Shown here: in pieces, positions 53,220-63,813 of the stretch | How the letters are laid out: every line of letters starts with the position of its first letter | How positions within the stretch are numbered: position 1 is the stretch's first letter | Assembly (NCBI RefSeq): GCF_014649735.1 | Contig: NZ_BMTP01000007.1 | Span: 62,001 to 126,000, forward strand | Source: Streptomyces lavendofoliae | GTDB lineage: Bacteria; Actinomycetota; Actinomycetes; Streptomycetales; Streptomycetaceae | DNA length: 64,000 nucleotides | Reading direction: 5' to 3' | Notes under the pieces: generated by a model | What the model was told of the DNA's origin: nothing | Database searches by the model: none | Seen by the model: the letters and a program-made list of their open reading frames with translations, nothing else | Position numbers and translations under genes: made by a program

Positions 53220-54236
53220 TTACGACTCCGCCAGGATCTGTCCGACGTAACGTGCCACTGCGCGTACCGCTCCCATCGTTCCGGGGTAGTCCATGCGGGT
53301 CGGTCCGACCACGCCGAGTTTGGCGACTGCCTCGTCGCCCGAACCGTAGCCGACCGCGACGACGGACGTGGAGTTGAGGCCCTCATGGGCGTTCTCGTGC
53401 CCGATACGTACGGTCATGGCCGAGTCCTTGGCCTCGCCGAGCAGCTTCAGGAGCACCACCTGCTCCTCCAGCGCCTCCAGCACCGGCCGGATCGTCAGGG
53501 GGAAGTCGTGCCCGAAGCGGGTGAGATTGGCGGTGCCGCCGATCATCAGCCGTTCCTCGGTCTCCTCCACCAGGGTCTCCAGCAGCGTGGCCAGCACCGT
53601 GGAGACGGTGCCCCGGTCCTCCGCCTCGAAGGACTCGGGGAGGTCCTGCACCAGCTGCGGCACGTCCGTGAAGCGCCGGCCCACCACGCGGCTGTTGAGC
53701 CGCGCCCGCAGGTCGGCCACCGACGTCTCGCCGAACGGCGCGGGGCAGTCGACCATGCGCTGCTCCACGCGCCCGGTGTCCGTGATCAGGACGAGCATCA
53801 GCCGGGCGGGCGCCAGCGACAGCAGCTCCACATGACGCACGGTGGACCGCGTCAGGGACGGGTACTGCACGACCGCGACCTGCCGGGTCAGCTGCGCGAG
53901 CAGCCGCACCGTGCGGCCGACGACGTCGTCGAGGTCGACCGCGCCGTCCAGGAAGTTCTGGATGGCGCGCCGCTCCGGCGACGACAGCGGCTTGACACCG
54001 GCGAGCCGGTCGACGAAGAGACGGTAGCCCTTGTCGGTCGGGATGCGGCCGGCGCTGGTGTGGGGCTGGGCGATGAAGCCCTCCTCCTCCAGCACCGCCA
54101 TGTCGTTGCGCACGGTGGCGGGCGAGACGCCGAGGTTGTGGCGCTCCGTGAGCGCCTTGGAGCCGACCGGCTCCTCGGTGCCCACGTAGTCCTGGACGAT
54201 GGCGCGCAACACCTCGAGTCTGCGTTCGCTGAGCAT
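53220..54236 (-). CDS. hrcA: Heat-inducible transcription repressor HrcA
   Basis: This 338-residue repressor of chaperone genes binds CIRCE elements. It has an N-terminal winged helix ([78 protein letters not shown]). A GAF-like central domain and a C-terminal segment ending [25 protein letters not shown] follow, which is typical. The ATG at 54236 matches family starts. The CIRCE element lies 40 bases upstream, so the operon is autoregulated. Confidence 0.97.
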   Translation of the reverse strand: MLSERRLEVLRAIVQDYVGTEEPVGSKALTERHNLGVSPATVRNDMAVLEEEGFIAQPHTSAGRIPTDKGYRLFVDRLAGVKPLSSPERRAIQNFLDGAVDLDDVVGRTVRLLAQLTRQVAVVQYPSLTRSTVRHVELLSLAPARLMLVLITDTGRVEQRMVDCPAPFGETSVADLRARLNSRVVGRRFTDVPQLVQDLPESFEAEDRGTVSTVLATLLETLVEETEERLMIGGTANLTRFGHDFPLTIRPVLEALEEQVVLLKLLGEAKDSAMTVRIGHENAHEGLNSTSVVAVGYGSGDEAVAKLGVVGPTRMDYPGTMGAVRAVARYVGQILAES

Positions 54237-54275
54237 CGCGCGCACCTCCAGCTGGCTGTGGTTCCTCCGGCTTCG

Positions 54276-54302
54276 CTGGCACTCACCATGCCCGAGTGCC
54301 AA
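54276..54302 (-). promoter_or_regulatory. CIRCE element (HrcA operator)
   Basis: On the minus strand, TTGGCACTC-N9-GAGTGCCAG matches the CIRCE consensus TTAGCACTC-N9-GAGTGCTAA, with 8 of 9 arm positions symmetric. It lies 40 bases upstream of hrcA and is the expected HrcA binding site. Confidence 0.9.
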
Positions 54303-54403
54303 CCTTCCCCCGGCAAGTGTACGGCGCCGGGGTACGCCCCTAGCAAGGGCGGCCGACCACGCTACCGCGCGACGACGCTGGTGGATGCCGATAGCGTCGC
54401 GGT

Positions 54404-55126
54404 ATGGACGTCAGTTGGGAAGACTTCGGATGGGAGCGTCTGGGCGACGGGGTGGGCCGCAGGAGGCTGCCGGTGTGGGACGCGACCACCGCGCTGGTGG
54501 TCGGGGAGGACGGCGCCCTCCTGTTCGACACGGGCGCCACCCTCCGTGAGGGGGCCGGGATCCGGGCGCAGGCGCAGGCCCTCCTGGGCGGCCGGAGAGT
54601 GACGCACATCGCACTGAGCCACCCGCATTTCGACCACGTGCTGGGCACGGCCGCCTTCTCCGGCACGGAGGTGTACGGCGCGGTCGGCGTCGACACCGTG
54701 CTGACCCGGGACCGGGATGCGCTGCGGGGGGACGCCGTACGGCACGGTGTGGCCGAGGCGGACGCCGTGGAGGCGGTGGACGCCCTGGTGGTCCCGCACC
54801 ACCTGGTGTGCGGCGAGTGGACGCTGGAACTGGGCGGGCGGCAGGTGCTGCTGGCCAACGTGGGTCCGGGCCACAGCGGCCACGACCTGGCCGTCCTGGT
54901 GCCGGGCTCCCGCGAGGTCGTCCTGTGCGGGGACCTGGTGGAGGAGTCGGGCGACCCCCAGGCCGGGCCGGACGCCATCCCGTCGCGCTGGCCGGCCGCC
55001 CTGGACCGGCTGCTGGAGCTGGGCGGCGAGGACGCGGTGTACGTCCCGGGGCACGGCGCCGTCGTCGACGCCGGCTTCGTACGCGCCCAGCGCGCTGAAC
55101 TGGCCCGCCGCTTCGGGGTGTCGTAG
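54404..55126 (+). CDS. MBL-fold metallo-hydrolase
   Basis: This 240-residue metallo-beta-lactamase-fold hydrolase has a zinc motif in [17 protein letters not shown] (HxHxDH form, with Pro-His-Phe-Asp-His). [33 protein letters not shown] gives the next His and the bridging Asp, and [15 protein letters not shown] the last His. The substrate is not evident; relatives include thioesterase- and lactonase-like enzymes. It is divergent from hrcA and precedes the DUF3097 gene by 10 bases, probably in one transcript. Confidence 0.88.
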   Translation: MDVSWEDFGWERLGDGVGRRRLPVWDATTALVVGEDGALLFDTGATLREGAGIRAQAQALLGGRRVTHIALSHPHFDHVLGTAAFSGTEVYGAVGVDTVLTRDRDALRGDAVRHGVAEADAVEAVDALVVPHHLVCGEWTLELGGRQVLLANVGPGHSGHDLAVLVPGSREVVLCGDLVEESGDPQAGPDAIPSRWPAALDRLLELGGEDAVYVPGHGAVVDAGFVRAQRAELARRFGVS

Positions 55127-55136
55127 CGTCTGGCGG

Positions 55137-55949
55137 ATGCGCGCTTACGACCCTGACCTGACGCCCTCCTGGAAGCGTTCGGCCCCGGTGCCGGAGGTAC
55201 CCGCCGAACCGGACCTGGTGGTCGAGGAGGTGAGCACCGGGTTCTGCGGGGCGGTGATCGGCTGCGAGGCGGGCACGGTGACCCTGGAGGACCGCTTCGG
55301 CAAGCACCGGGTGTTCCCACTGGCGCCGCGCGGTTTCCTGCTGGAGGGGCGCACGGTGACGCTGGTGCGCCCGGCGGCCGGCCCCGCGCGCCCGTCGCGC
55401 ACCGCCTCGGGCTCGATCGCCGTCCCGGGGGCACGCGCGCGCGTGGCCCGCGCGGGGCGCATCTACGTGGAGGGCCGCCACGACGCCGAGCTGGTGGAAC
55501 GGGTGTGGGGCGACGACCTGCGCGTCGAGGGCGTGGTCGTCGAGTACCTGGAGGGCGTCGACGACCTCCCGGCCGTCGTGCGGGACTTCGGGCCCGGCCC
55601 GGACGCCCGCCTGGGGGTGCTGGTCGACCACCTGGTCCCGGGCTCCAAGGAGTCCCGCATCGCCGCGTCCGTCACGGACGAGCACACGCTGGTCGTCGGG
55701 CACCCGTACATCGACATCTGGGAGGCCGTGAAGCCCTCCTCGGTGGGCATCCGGGCGTGGCCGTCCGTCCCGCGCGGCCAGGACTGGAAGACGGGCGTGT
55801 GCCGCGCCCTGGGCTGGCCGGAGAACACCGGCGCCGCCTGGCAGCACGTCCTGTCCCGGGTACGGAGCTACAAGGATTTGGAGCCGGCGCTGCTGGGCGC
55901 GGTGGAGCGGCTGATCGACCATGTGACGGTCGGCGAGGCGGCGGGCTGA
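55137..55949 (+). CDS. DUF3097 family protein
   Basis: This 270-residue conserved actinobacterial protein begins MRAYDPDLTPSWKRSAPVPEVPAEPDLVVEEVSTGFCGAVIGCEAGTVTLEDRFGKHRVFPL. It continues with RIYVEGRHDAELVERVWGDDLRVEGVVVEYLEGVDDLPAVVRDFGPGPDARLGVLVDHLVPGSKESRIA. This central part resembles a TOPRIM-like fold (EGxxD...DH), so nucleic-acid or nucleotide handling is possible but unproven. The ATG at 55137 is 10 bases after the MBL gene stop. Confidence 0.85.
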   Translation: MRAYDPDLTPSWKRSAPVPEVPAEPDLVVEEVSTGFCGAVIGCEAGTVTLEDRFGKHRVFPLAPRGFLLEGRTVTLVRPAAGPARPSRTASGSIAVPGARARVARAGRIYVEGRHDAELVERVWGDDLRVEGVVVEYLEGVDDLPAVVRDFGPGPDARLGVLVDHLVPGSKESRIAASVTDEHTLVVGHPYIDIWEAVKPSSVGIRAWPSVPRGQDWKTGVCRALGWPENTGAAWQHVLSRVRSYKDLEPALLGAVERLIDHVTVGEAAG

Positions 55950-55970
55950 CCGCCGTCGCCCCGGTCGCGC

Positions 55971-56004
55971 GCGAGCCCGGCGGGGTCCGGAGGACAGGCC
56001 CTAG
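55971..56004. repeat. Half copy B of the 45.3-kb repeat element
   Basis: The sequence GCGAGCCCGGC followed by a TCCGGAGGACAGGCCCTAG-like arm closely matches the loop plus right arm of the element at 45337-45397. As there, it ends at the TAG stop of a leftward gene (hemW). The opposite arm is not conserved here. Confidence 0.6.
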
Positions 56005-57233
56005 TCCACCAGGTCCCGCACCACCGCGTCGGCGAGCAGCCGGCCGCGCAGCGTGAGGACGGCCCGCCCCTCGGCGTAAGGACCGGTGTCCAGGAGCCCG
56101 TCCCTTACCGCGCGTCCGGCGGCGGCCAGGCCGGCGGGCCGGAGCAGTGACAGCTCGCAGCCCTCCCGCAGCCGCAGCTCCAGCAGGACCCGCTCCACCC
56201 GGCGGTCCTCCTCCGACAGCACCTCGCGCCCCGCGCCGGGCGAGCGCCCCCCGGCCAGCGCGGCGGCGTACGCGCCGGGGTGCTTCACGTTCCACCACCG
56301 CACGCCCCCGACGTGGCTGTGCGCTCCCGGTCCGGCGCCCCACCAGTCGGCGCCGCGCCAGTACAGCTCGTTGTGCAGGCACCGGCCCGCGTCCGAGGTG
56401 GCCCAGTTGGACACCTCGTACCAGGAGAAGCCCGCGCCGGACAGCACGTCCTCCGCGATCAGGTACCGGTCGGCGTGCACGTCGTCGTCGGTCATCGGCA
56501 CCTCACCGCGCCGGATGCGCCGCGCCAGCTGCGTGCCCTCCTCCACGATCAGGGCGTACGCGCTGACGTGGTCCGGCCCGGCGCCGATCGCCGCGTCGAG
56601 CGAGGCGCGCCAGTCGGCGTCGCTCTCCCCCGGCGTGCCGTAGATCAGGTCGAGGTTGACGTGCTCGAACCCGGCCGCCCGCGCCTCCGCGACGCAGGCC
56701 TCCGGCCGCCCGGGGGTGTGCGTGCGGTCCAGCACCTTCAGCACGTGCTGCCGGGCGCTCTGCATCCCGAAGGAGATCCGGTTGAAGCCGCCCTCGCGCA
56801 GCTCGGCGAGGTACGCGGGGCCGACGGACTCCGGATTCGCCTCGGTGGTGATCTCGGCGTCGTCGGCGAGGCCGAACTCGTCCCGGATCGCGCCCAGCAT
56901 GCGCACCAGATCGGCGGCGGCGAGCAGGGTGGGCGTGCCGCCGCCGACGAAAACGGTCCGCACGGGGCGCGGGTCGTCGCCCAGCACCTTCCGCGCGAGC
57001 CGCACCTCGTCGGTCAGCGTGGCGGCGTAGTTGTCTCGGGAGGCGAGGACACCGCCGGAGCCGCGCAGCTCGGTGGCGGTGTAGGTGTTGAAGTCGCAGT
57101 AGCCGCAGCGGGTCGCGCAGTACGGCACGTGCAGATAGAACCCGAGCGGCCGCTCACCGGCCCCGAGCAGGGCGGACGCGGGCAGCGCGCCGTCCTCGGG
57201 CATGGGCTCACCATCGGGCAGTACGGAAGGCAT
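56001..57233 (-). CDS. hemW: Radical SAM protein HemW (heme chaperone, coproporphyrinogen-oxidase-like)
   Basis: This 410-residue radical SAM protein has its iron-sulphur motif in FYLHVPYCATRCGYCDFNTYT (CxxxCxxC). TVFVGGGTPTLLAAADLVRML, ITTEANPESVGPAYLAELREGGFNRISFGMQS and LDLIYGTPGESDADW are typical of HemN/HemW. The HemW-specific C-terminal domain (HNELYWRGADWWGAGPGAHSHVGGVRWWNVKHPGAYAAAL) is present. HemW inserts heme into membrane targets and is not itself an oxidase. The start at 57233 (MPSVLPDGEP) is preferred over ATG 57242. Confidence 0.93.
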   Translation of the reverse strand: MPSVLPDGEPMPEDGALPASALLGAGERPLGFYLHVPYCATRCGYCDFNTYTATELRGSGGVLASRDNYAATLTDEVRLARKVLGDDPRPVRTVFVGGGTPTLLAAADLVRMLGAIRDEFGLADDAEITTEANPESVGPAYLAELREGGFNRISFGMQSARQHVLKVLDRTHTPGRPEACVAEARAAGFEHVNLDLIYGTPGESDADWRASLDAAIGAGPDHVSAYALIVEEGTQLARRIRRGEVPMTDDDVHADRYLIAEDVLSGAGFSWYEVSNWATSDAGRCLHNELYWRGADWWGAGPGAHSHVGGVRWWNVKHPGAYAAALAGGRSPGAGREVLSEEDRRVERVLLELRLREGCELSLLRPAGLAAAGRAVRDGLLDTGPYAEGRAVLTLRGRLLADAVVRDLVD

Positions 57234-57260
57234 ACCGTCCATTGTCCGTCACCGCCGCGC

Positions 57261-59333
57261 CTACCTGGCCTGGAGCACCAGCAGCGCGAGGTCGTCGCAC
57301 ACGGGCGTCTCACCGAAGGCGTGGACCGCGTGCTTGATCCTTTCGGCGACCTCGCGCGCCGGCAGGCCGGCGCACCCGGCGAGGGCCTCGGCCAGGCCGT
57401 CCCCGTCGTCGAACATCCGGCCCGTGCGGGAGCGGCGCTCGGTGACGCCGTCCGTGACGCACAGCAGGGTGTCGCCGGGCGCGAGGTGGAACGTGTGGCT
57501 CTCGTACCCGACGTCGTCGACGACGCCCAGCAGCACCTGGGGCACCGCGGCGGGCGTCACGGAGCCGTCCGGGCGCAGCAGCAGCGGCAGGGGGTGGCCG
57601 GCGGAGGCGAGGGTGCAGCGGGCGCCGCCGCCCTCCTCGGGGCCGAGCGGTACGAGCTCGCCGAAGAGCAGCGACAGGAACCGCGCCTGGGGCTGGGCCG
57701 GGGGCTGCGGCCCGCCGGGCAGGTCACCGGCCGCGGCGACCATGGAGGCGGCGGCTTCGGCGGCCTCGGTGGCGTCGTCGAGGAGCAGCCGGTTCAGCCG
57801 GTCGAGGACCTGGCCCACCCGGTGGTCCTCGCGGGCGAGCAGCCGCAGCCAGGGGCGGGCGAGGCCGGTGACGACGGCGGCCTCGGGGCCGCTGCCCTGG
57901 ACGTCGCCGAGCATGAAGCACCAGCGCCGGAGTCCGGGACCGGCCTGGAACACGTCGTAGAAGTCGCCGCCCGCGAGGCCGTCGTCGCTGGGCTCGTACA
58001 CGACGCGGCTCTCCACGCCCGGGATCTGCGCCACCTGGCTGGGCAGCAGCCCGCGCTGGAGGACCCGGCTGATGGTGACCTGCCGGGTGTAGCGGCGTGC
58101 GGCGCCGACGGCGAGGGCGACGCGGCGCGCGAAGTCCTCGACGAGGGTGGTGACCGCGTCGGGGATGCGGTCCTGTCCGCGCCGTCCGATCATGAGCGTG
58201 CCGAGGGCGTGCCCGCCGACGACCAGCCGGTACGCGAGCGCCGCGCCGCCCGGGGCGGCGTGCGTGGCGTGCTTGGCGTGCGTGGCGTGCGTGGAGGCGC
58301 CGCCCGCGCCTCCGTGCACGCCCTGCGCGCGCCCGTCCCCGTCCACGCCCTGCGCGCGCCCGTCCGTGCCGTGGGCGCCCGGGGCCGGGCCGCCGGCGGG
58401 CCGTGCGGCGCCGCATCCGTCGGGCGACGGCCAGGGGACCGGCACCGGCCGGGTGCCGGGGGGCTCCGGCATACGCGGCGGCTCCTTCTCCAGCACGGTA
58501 CGCAGCGGCTCCAGCGCCGACTCGTCGGCGTGCCACACGCGGGCGAGCCGCGGTCCGCCGCCGCCCGTGCCCTCGCCCTCCAGCCAGAAGGCGCACCAGT
58601 CGGCCAGCCGCGGCACCAGGAGCTGGCCGGCGAGCGCCGCGACCAGGTCCTCGTCGAGCTGGCCGGCCAGCAGGTCGGACGCCTCGGCGAGGAACGACAG
58701 CGCTCCCCGGCCGGCCCACTCGTGGTCGTCGCGCACGACCCTGCGCGGAGGCGGGGCGAGGATCTCGGCGGCGCGCAGCCCGCGCTGGATGGCCGGCTCG
58801 GCGCCGGGCACCGGGCAGGTGTCCCAGCCGTCGAGCGGGAGCCGGGCCCAGACCGTCTTGAGGCCGGGGCGGTAGGTGATGCCCCAGCACTCGGTGAGGG
58901 CGGCGACCAGCCGGAGGCCGCGGCCGTACTCGTCCAGGCCGTCCTCGTCCTCCTGGAAGGCGTCGTGGCGGACCGGGCGCGCGGGATGGTGGTCGGACAC
59001 CTCCAGGACCAGCGCGGCGGGCCGGCCCTCGGCGGGATCCTCCAGGCGGAACAGGAGCTCGACGGTGGTGCCGGCGTGGACGACCGCGTTGGTGACCAGT
59101 TCACCGACGACGAGGACCGCGTCGTGGGCGACCCGGTCGGTGATCGCCGCGGCGGCGGGCAGCGCCAGGCCCGTCCAGTCGGCGAGCGCGGCGCGGACGA
59201 AGCGGCGGGCGGCGGACGGCGCGAGGGGGTTGCCCGGCAGGCTGGTGCGCGTGACGGACTGGCCCGGCGGCGGGTGGTGGGGCGGCGGCGCCAACTCGCC
59301 CATGGTGGCGCGCTGTGTCGGGAAGGACCCCAC
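57261..59333 (-). CDS. SpoIIE-family PP2C phosphatase with HATPase and GAF domains
   Basis: This 690-residue regulator has an N-terminal RsbW/SpoIIAB-like ATP-binding domain at about 30-160 (HDAVLVVGELVTNAVVHAGTTVELLFR, DEYGRGLRLVAALTECWG). A GAF-like sensor at about 195-440 is broken by a repetitive linker (GRAQGVDGDGRAQGVHGG, THATHAKHATHA). The SpoIIE phosphatase domain forms the rest (YEPSDDGLAGGDFYDVFQ, RRWCFMLGDVQGSGPEAA, CTLASAGHPLPLLLRPDG, CVTDGVTERR, CDDLALLVLQ), with metal-binding Asps present. It probably controls an anti-sigma/anti-anti-sigma switch. The GTG at 59333 is preferred because GAGGAG lies 7 bases upstream. It is 27 bases before hemW. Confidence 0.92.
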   Translation of the reverse strand: MGSFPTQRATMGELAPPPHHPPPGQSVTRTSLPGNPLAPSAARRFVRAALADWTGLALPAAAAITDRVAHDAVLVVGELVTNAVVHAGTTVELLFRLEDPAEGRPAALVLEVSDHHPARPVRHDAFQEDEDGLDEYGRGLRLVAALTECWGITYRPGLKTVWARLPLDGWDTCPVPGAEPAIQRGLRAAEILAPPPRRVVRDDHEWAGRGALSFLAEASDLLAGQLDEDLVAALAGQLLVPRLADWCAFWLEGEGTGGGGPRLARVWHADESALEPLRTVLEKEPPRMPEPPGTRPVPVPWPSPDGCGAARPAGGPAPGAHGTDGRAQGVDGDGRAQGVHGGAGGASTHATHAKHATHAAPGGAALAYRLVVGGHALGTLMIGRRGQDRIPDAVTTLVEDFARRVALAVGAARRYTRQVTISRVLQRGLLPSQVAQIPGVESRVVYEPSDDGLAGGDFYDVFQAGPGLRRWCFMLGDVQGSGPEAAVVTGLARPWLRLLAREDHRVGQVLDRLNRLLLDDATEAAEAAASMVAAAGDLPGGPQPPAQPQARFLSLLFGELVPLGPEEGGGARCTLASAGHPLPLLLRPDGSVTPAAVPQVLLGVVDDVGYESHTFHLAPGDTLLCVTDGVTERRSRTGRMFDDGDGLAEALAGCAGLPAREVAERIKHAVHAFGETPVCDDLALLVLQAR
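58317..58365. repeat. In-gene 22-bp direct repeat
   Basis: A 22-bp unit beginning CACGCCCTGCGCGCGCCC is repeated exactly at 58317-58338 and 58344-58365, period 27, within the SpoIIE-family gene. It encodes part of the GRAQGV linker repeat. GCGTGCGTGG-type short repeats adjoin at 58261-58295. The linker may vary in length between strains. Confidence 0.7.
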
Positions 59334-59436
59334 GTGCGGCTCCTCGTCGGCTCCTGGGTCGGCTCGTGGTCGGACACCGACAGGGTGACAGATCGAGCAC
59401 GCCCATAAGCGCCGAGTCATCGAACTCGCCCGCGCG

Positions 59437-59469
59437 GACGGGGCCGCGCCCGTCCGGCGCGGCCCCGTC
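59437..59469 (-). terminator. Terminator of the acyl-CoA synthetase gene
   Basis: GACGGGGCCGCGCC and GGCGCGGCCCCGTC form a perfect 14-bp stem with a 5-base loop, 16 bases after the stop at 59486. Confidence 0.8.
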
Positions 59470-59485
59470 CTCGTGTCCCGGGAGG

Positions 59486-61375
<1,890 letters not shown>

Positions 61376-61562
61376 GACGTCCTCCGGGCGGCTTGCGGCT
61401 GGGCTGCACGACGGGATGGTTGTTTAACTGGCGAGTAACCCTCGGGCGGGATCAGGTTAGAGCGCCGTGCTCCGCCACGTAAGGGGCTGTGGCCCGGTGG
61501 TTCATACCCGGTTCATAACGACTGGGACGCCGCGCGGCACCCGGAGGACCCGGTGCGGCGGG

Positions 61563-61650
61563 GCCCGGACACGGCGCGGACACGGCCCGGGCACGGCGCG
61601 GGCACGACAGCGACACGGCGCGGACACGGCGCGGGCACGCCCCGGGTACG
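61563..61650. repeat. Eight tandem 11-bp units, consensus GCGCGGRCACG
   Basis: Seven contiguous 11-bp units (GCCCGGACACG, GCGCGGACACG, GCCCGGGCACG, GCGCGGGCACG, ACAGCGACACG, GCGCGGACACG, GCGCGGGCACG) are followed by a diverged eighth (CCCCGGGTACG). Together they cover 88 bp without a gap. The array ends exactly where the lepA terminator stem begins. The period equals about one helical turn, so every CACG word faces the same side of the DNA. Confidence 0.85.
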
Positions 61651-61687
61651 CGAAAGCGCCCGTCCGTGAACCGAACGGGCGCTTTCG
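61651..61687 (-). terminator. lepA terminator
   Basis: CGAAAGCGCCCGT and ACGGGCGCTTTCG form a perfect 13-bp stem with an 11-base loop, 45 bases after the lepA stop. Confidence 0.85.
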
Positions 61688-61731
61688 CTTGCCCTACTGC
61701 TTCCGGGTGGCCGCCCGGCGGATCCCGGTCC

Positions 61732-63603
61732 CTACTTCTTGGACTTGCCGCCCGCGGCGTCGTCGCTGGACAGCACCGCGATGAAGGCTTCCTGCGGAAC
61801 CTCCACGGAACCGACCATCTTCATCCGCTTCTTGCCCTCCTTCTGCTTCTCCAGCAGCTTCCGCTTACGGGAGATGTCACCGCCGTAGCACTTGGCGAGG
61901 ACGTCCTTGCGGATGGCGCGGATGGTCTCGCGGGCGATGACGCGCGAGCCGATGGCGGCCTGGATCGGCACCTCGAAGGCCTGCCGCGGGATGAGCTCGC
62001 GCAGCTTGGCCACGAGCCGCACGCCGTACGCGTACGCCGCGTCCTTGTGCGTGATCGCGGAGAACGCGTCGACCTTGTCGCCGTGCAGCAGGATGTCGAC
62101 CTTGACGAGGCTGGAGGCCTGCTCGCCGGTGGGCTCGTAGTCGAGGGAGGCGTAACCGCGGGTCTTGGACTTCAGCTGGTCGAAGAAGTCGAAGACGATC
62201 TCGGCGAGGGGAAGGGTGTAGCGGATCTCCACCCGGTCCTCGGAGAGGTAGTCCATGCCCAGCAGGGTGCCGCGGCGGGTCTGGCACAGCTCCATGATCG
62301 AGCCGATGAACTCGCTGGGGGCGAGGATCGTGGCGCGTACGACCGGCTCGTACACCTCGCTGATCTTGCCCTCGGGGAACTCGCTCGGGTTGGTGACCGT
62401 GTGCTCGGTGCCGTCCTCCATGAGCACGCGGTAGACCACGTTGGGGGCGGTGGCGATCAGGTCGAGCCCGAACTCGCGCTCCAGCCGCTCGCGGATCACG
62501 TCGAGGTGCAGCAGGCCCAGGAAGCCCACGCGGAAGCCGAAGCCGAGCGCGGCGGAGGTCTCCGGCTCGTAGACGAGCGCGGCGTCGTTGAGCTGGAGCT
62601 TGTCGAGGGCGTCGCGCAGCTCGGGGTAGTCGGAGCCGTCCAGCGGGTAGAGGCCGGAGAACACCATGGGCTTGGGGTCCTTGTAACCGCCCAGGGCCTC
62701 GGTGGCGCCCTTGTGCAGGGTGGTGATCGTGTCACCGACCTTGGACTGCCGGACGTCCTTCACACCCGTGATCAGGTACCCGACCTCGCCGACGCCGAGC
62801 CCGTCCGCCGGGAGCATCTCGGGCGAGTTGGTGCCGATCTCCAGCAGCTCGTGGGTCGCGCCGGTGGACATCATGCGGATGCGCTCGCGCTTGTTGAGCT
62901 GCCCGTCGATGACACGCACATAGGTGACGACACCGCGGTACGAGTCGTAGACCGAGTCGAAGATCATCGCCCGGGCGGGCGCGTCGGCGACACCGACCGG
63001 TGCCGGGACCTCCCTGACGACGCGGTCGAGCAGCGCCTCGACGCCGAGACCGGTCTTGGCCGACACCCGGAGGACGTCGTCGGGGTCGCAGCCGACCAGG
63101 TTCGCCAGCTCCTCGGCGAACTTCTCCGGCTGGGCGGCCGGCAGGTCGATCTTGTTGAGCACGGGAACGATGGCGAGGTCGTTCTCCATCGCCAGGTAGA
63201 GGTTGGCGAGGGTCTGCGCCTCGATGCCCTGGGCGGCGTCGACGAGCAGGATGGTGCCCTCGCACGCGGCCAGGGACCGCGACACCTCGTAGGTGAAGTC
63301 GACGTGACCGGGGGTGTCGATCATGTTGAGGATGTGAGTGCTGCCCTGGCCGGGCCCCTCGGTGGGGGCCCACGGCAGACGCACCGCCTGGGACTTGATC
63401 GTGATGCCGCGCTCGCGCTCGATGTCCATGCGGTCGAGGTACTGAGCGCGCATCTGCCGCTGCTCGACCACACCGGTCAGCTGGAGCATCCGGTCGGCAA
63501 GGGTGGACTTGCCGTGGTCGATGTGCGCGATGATGCAGAAATTGCGGATCAGCGCCGGGTCGGTACGGCTCGGCTCGGGCACGTGGATAGGAGTCGCGGG
63601 CAC
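61732..63603 (-). CDS. lepA: Translation elongation factor 4 (LepA)
   Basis: This 623-residue ribosome-bound GTPase is thought to help back-translocation or initiation and 30S assembly. G1 is [20 protein letters not shown]2 is in [13 protein letters not shown]3 is [23 protein letters not shown] and G4 is [11 protein letters not shown]4-specific parts include [48 protein letters not shown] near the C-terminus. The GTG at 63603 has AGGACC upstream; the open frame continues further but without family similarity. It is divergent from rpsT. Confidence 0.97.
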   Translation of the reverse strand: MPATPIHVPEPSRTDPALIRNFCIIAHIDHGKSTLADRMLQLTGVVEQRQMRAQYLDRMDIERERGITIKSQAVRLPWAPTEGPGQGSTHILNMIDTPGHVDFTYEVSRSLAACEGTILLVDAAQGIEAQTLANLYLAMENDLAIVPVLNKIDLPAAQPEKFAEELANLVGCDPDDVLRVSAKTGLGVEALLDRVVREVPAPVGVADAPARAMIFDSVYDSYRGVVTYVRVIDGQLNKRERIRMMSTGATHELLEIGTNSPEMLPADGLGVGEVGYLITGVKDVRQSKVGDTITTLHKGATEALGGYKDPKPMVFSGLYPLDGSDYPELRDALDKLQLNDAALVYEPETSAALGFGFRVGFLGLLHLDVIRERLEREFGLDLIATAPNVVYRVLMEDGTEHTVTNPSEFPEGKISEVYEPVVRATILAPSEFIGSIMELCQTRRGTLLGMDYLSEDRVEIRYTLPLAEIVFDFFDQLKSKTRGYASLDYEPTGEQASSLVKVDILLHGDKVDAFSAITHKDAAYAYGVRLVAKLRELIPRQAFEVPIQAAIGSRVIARETIRAIRKDVLAKCYGGDISRKRKLLEKQKEGKKRMKMVGSVEVPQEAFIAVLSSDDAAGGKSKK

Positions 63604-63704
63604 GCAGGGTCCTGATTCTCGAGACGCCGGGCGTCTCAGCTCGGGTCGACGGCGGATCGATACGTAGGGTTCCATGGTCCCACGGACGGGGACGGGCGCT
63701 CGGT

Positions 63705-63734
63705 TTGGGCCGCTCGGAGGGCGGCTGGTAGCCT
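63705..63734 (+). promoter_or_regulatory. Candidate rpsT promoter
   Basis: TTGGGC (63705-63710) and TAGCCT (63729-63734) are separated by 18 bases and match the vegetative -35/-10 pattern of Streptomyces. They lie about 80 bases upstream of rpsT. Assignment is by pattern only. Confidence 0.45.
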
Positions 63735-63813
63735 GGGCAGCTGTGTCTCGTGGCCCTCTCAGCGACGTGGCACACATTCAGAGAAATCCTTACGAACCTG
63801 AAAAGGCTCATTC

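Larger units (their letters stand above)
61376..61731. other. Intergenic region between lepA and the acyl-CoA synthetase gene
   Basis: No gene is supported. Reading leftward it contains the lepA terminator (61651-61687), an eight-unit 11-bp tandem array (61563-61650), and then a less GC-rich stretch (TTCATACCCGGTTCATAACG, TTGTTTAACTGGCGAG). That stretch probably holds the acyl-CoA synthetase promoter. Confidence 0.6.

Noticed and set aside
49593..54602. A 1669-codon open frame on the + strand
   Set aside because: It runs antisense through dnaJ, hrcA, the nitronate monooxygenase, rsmE and AAA genes, has low-complexity Arg/Ser/Pro composition, and exists only because high-GC antisense frames lack stop codons.
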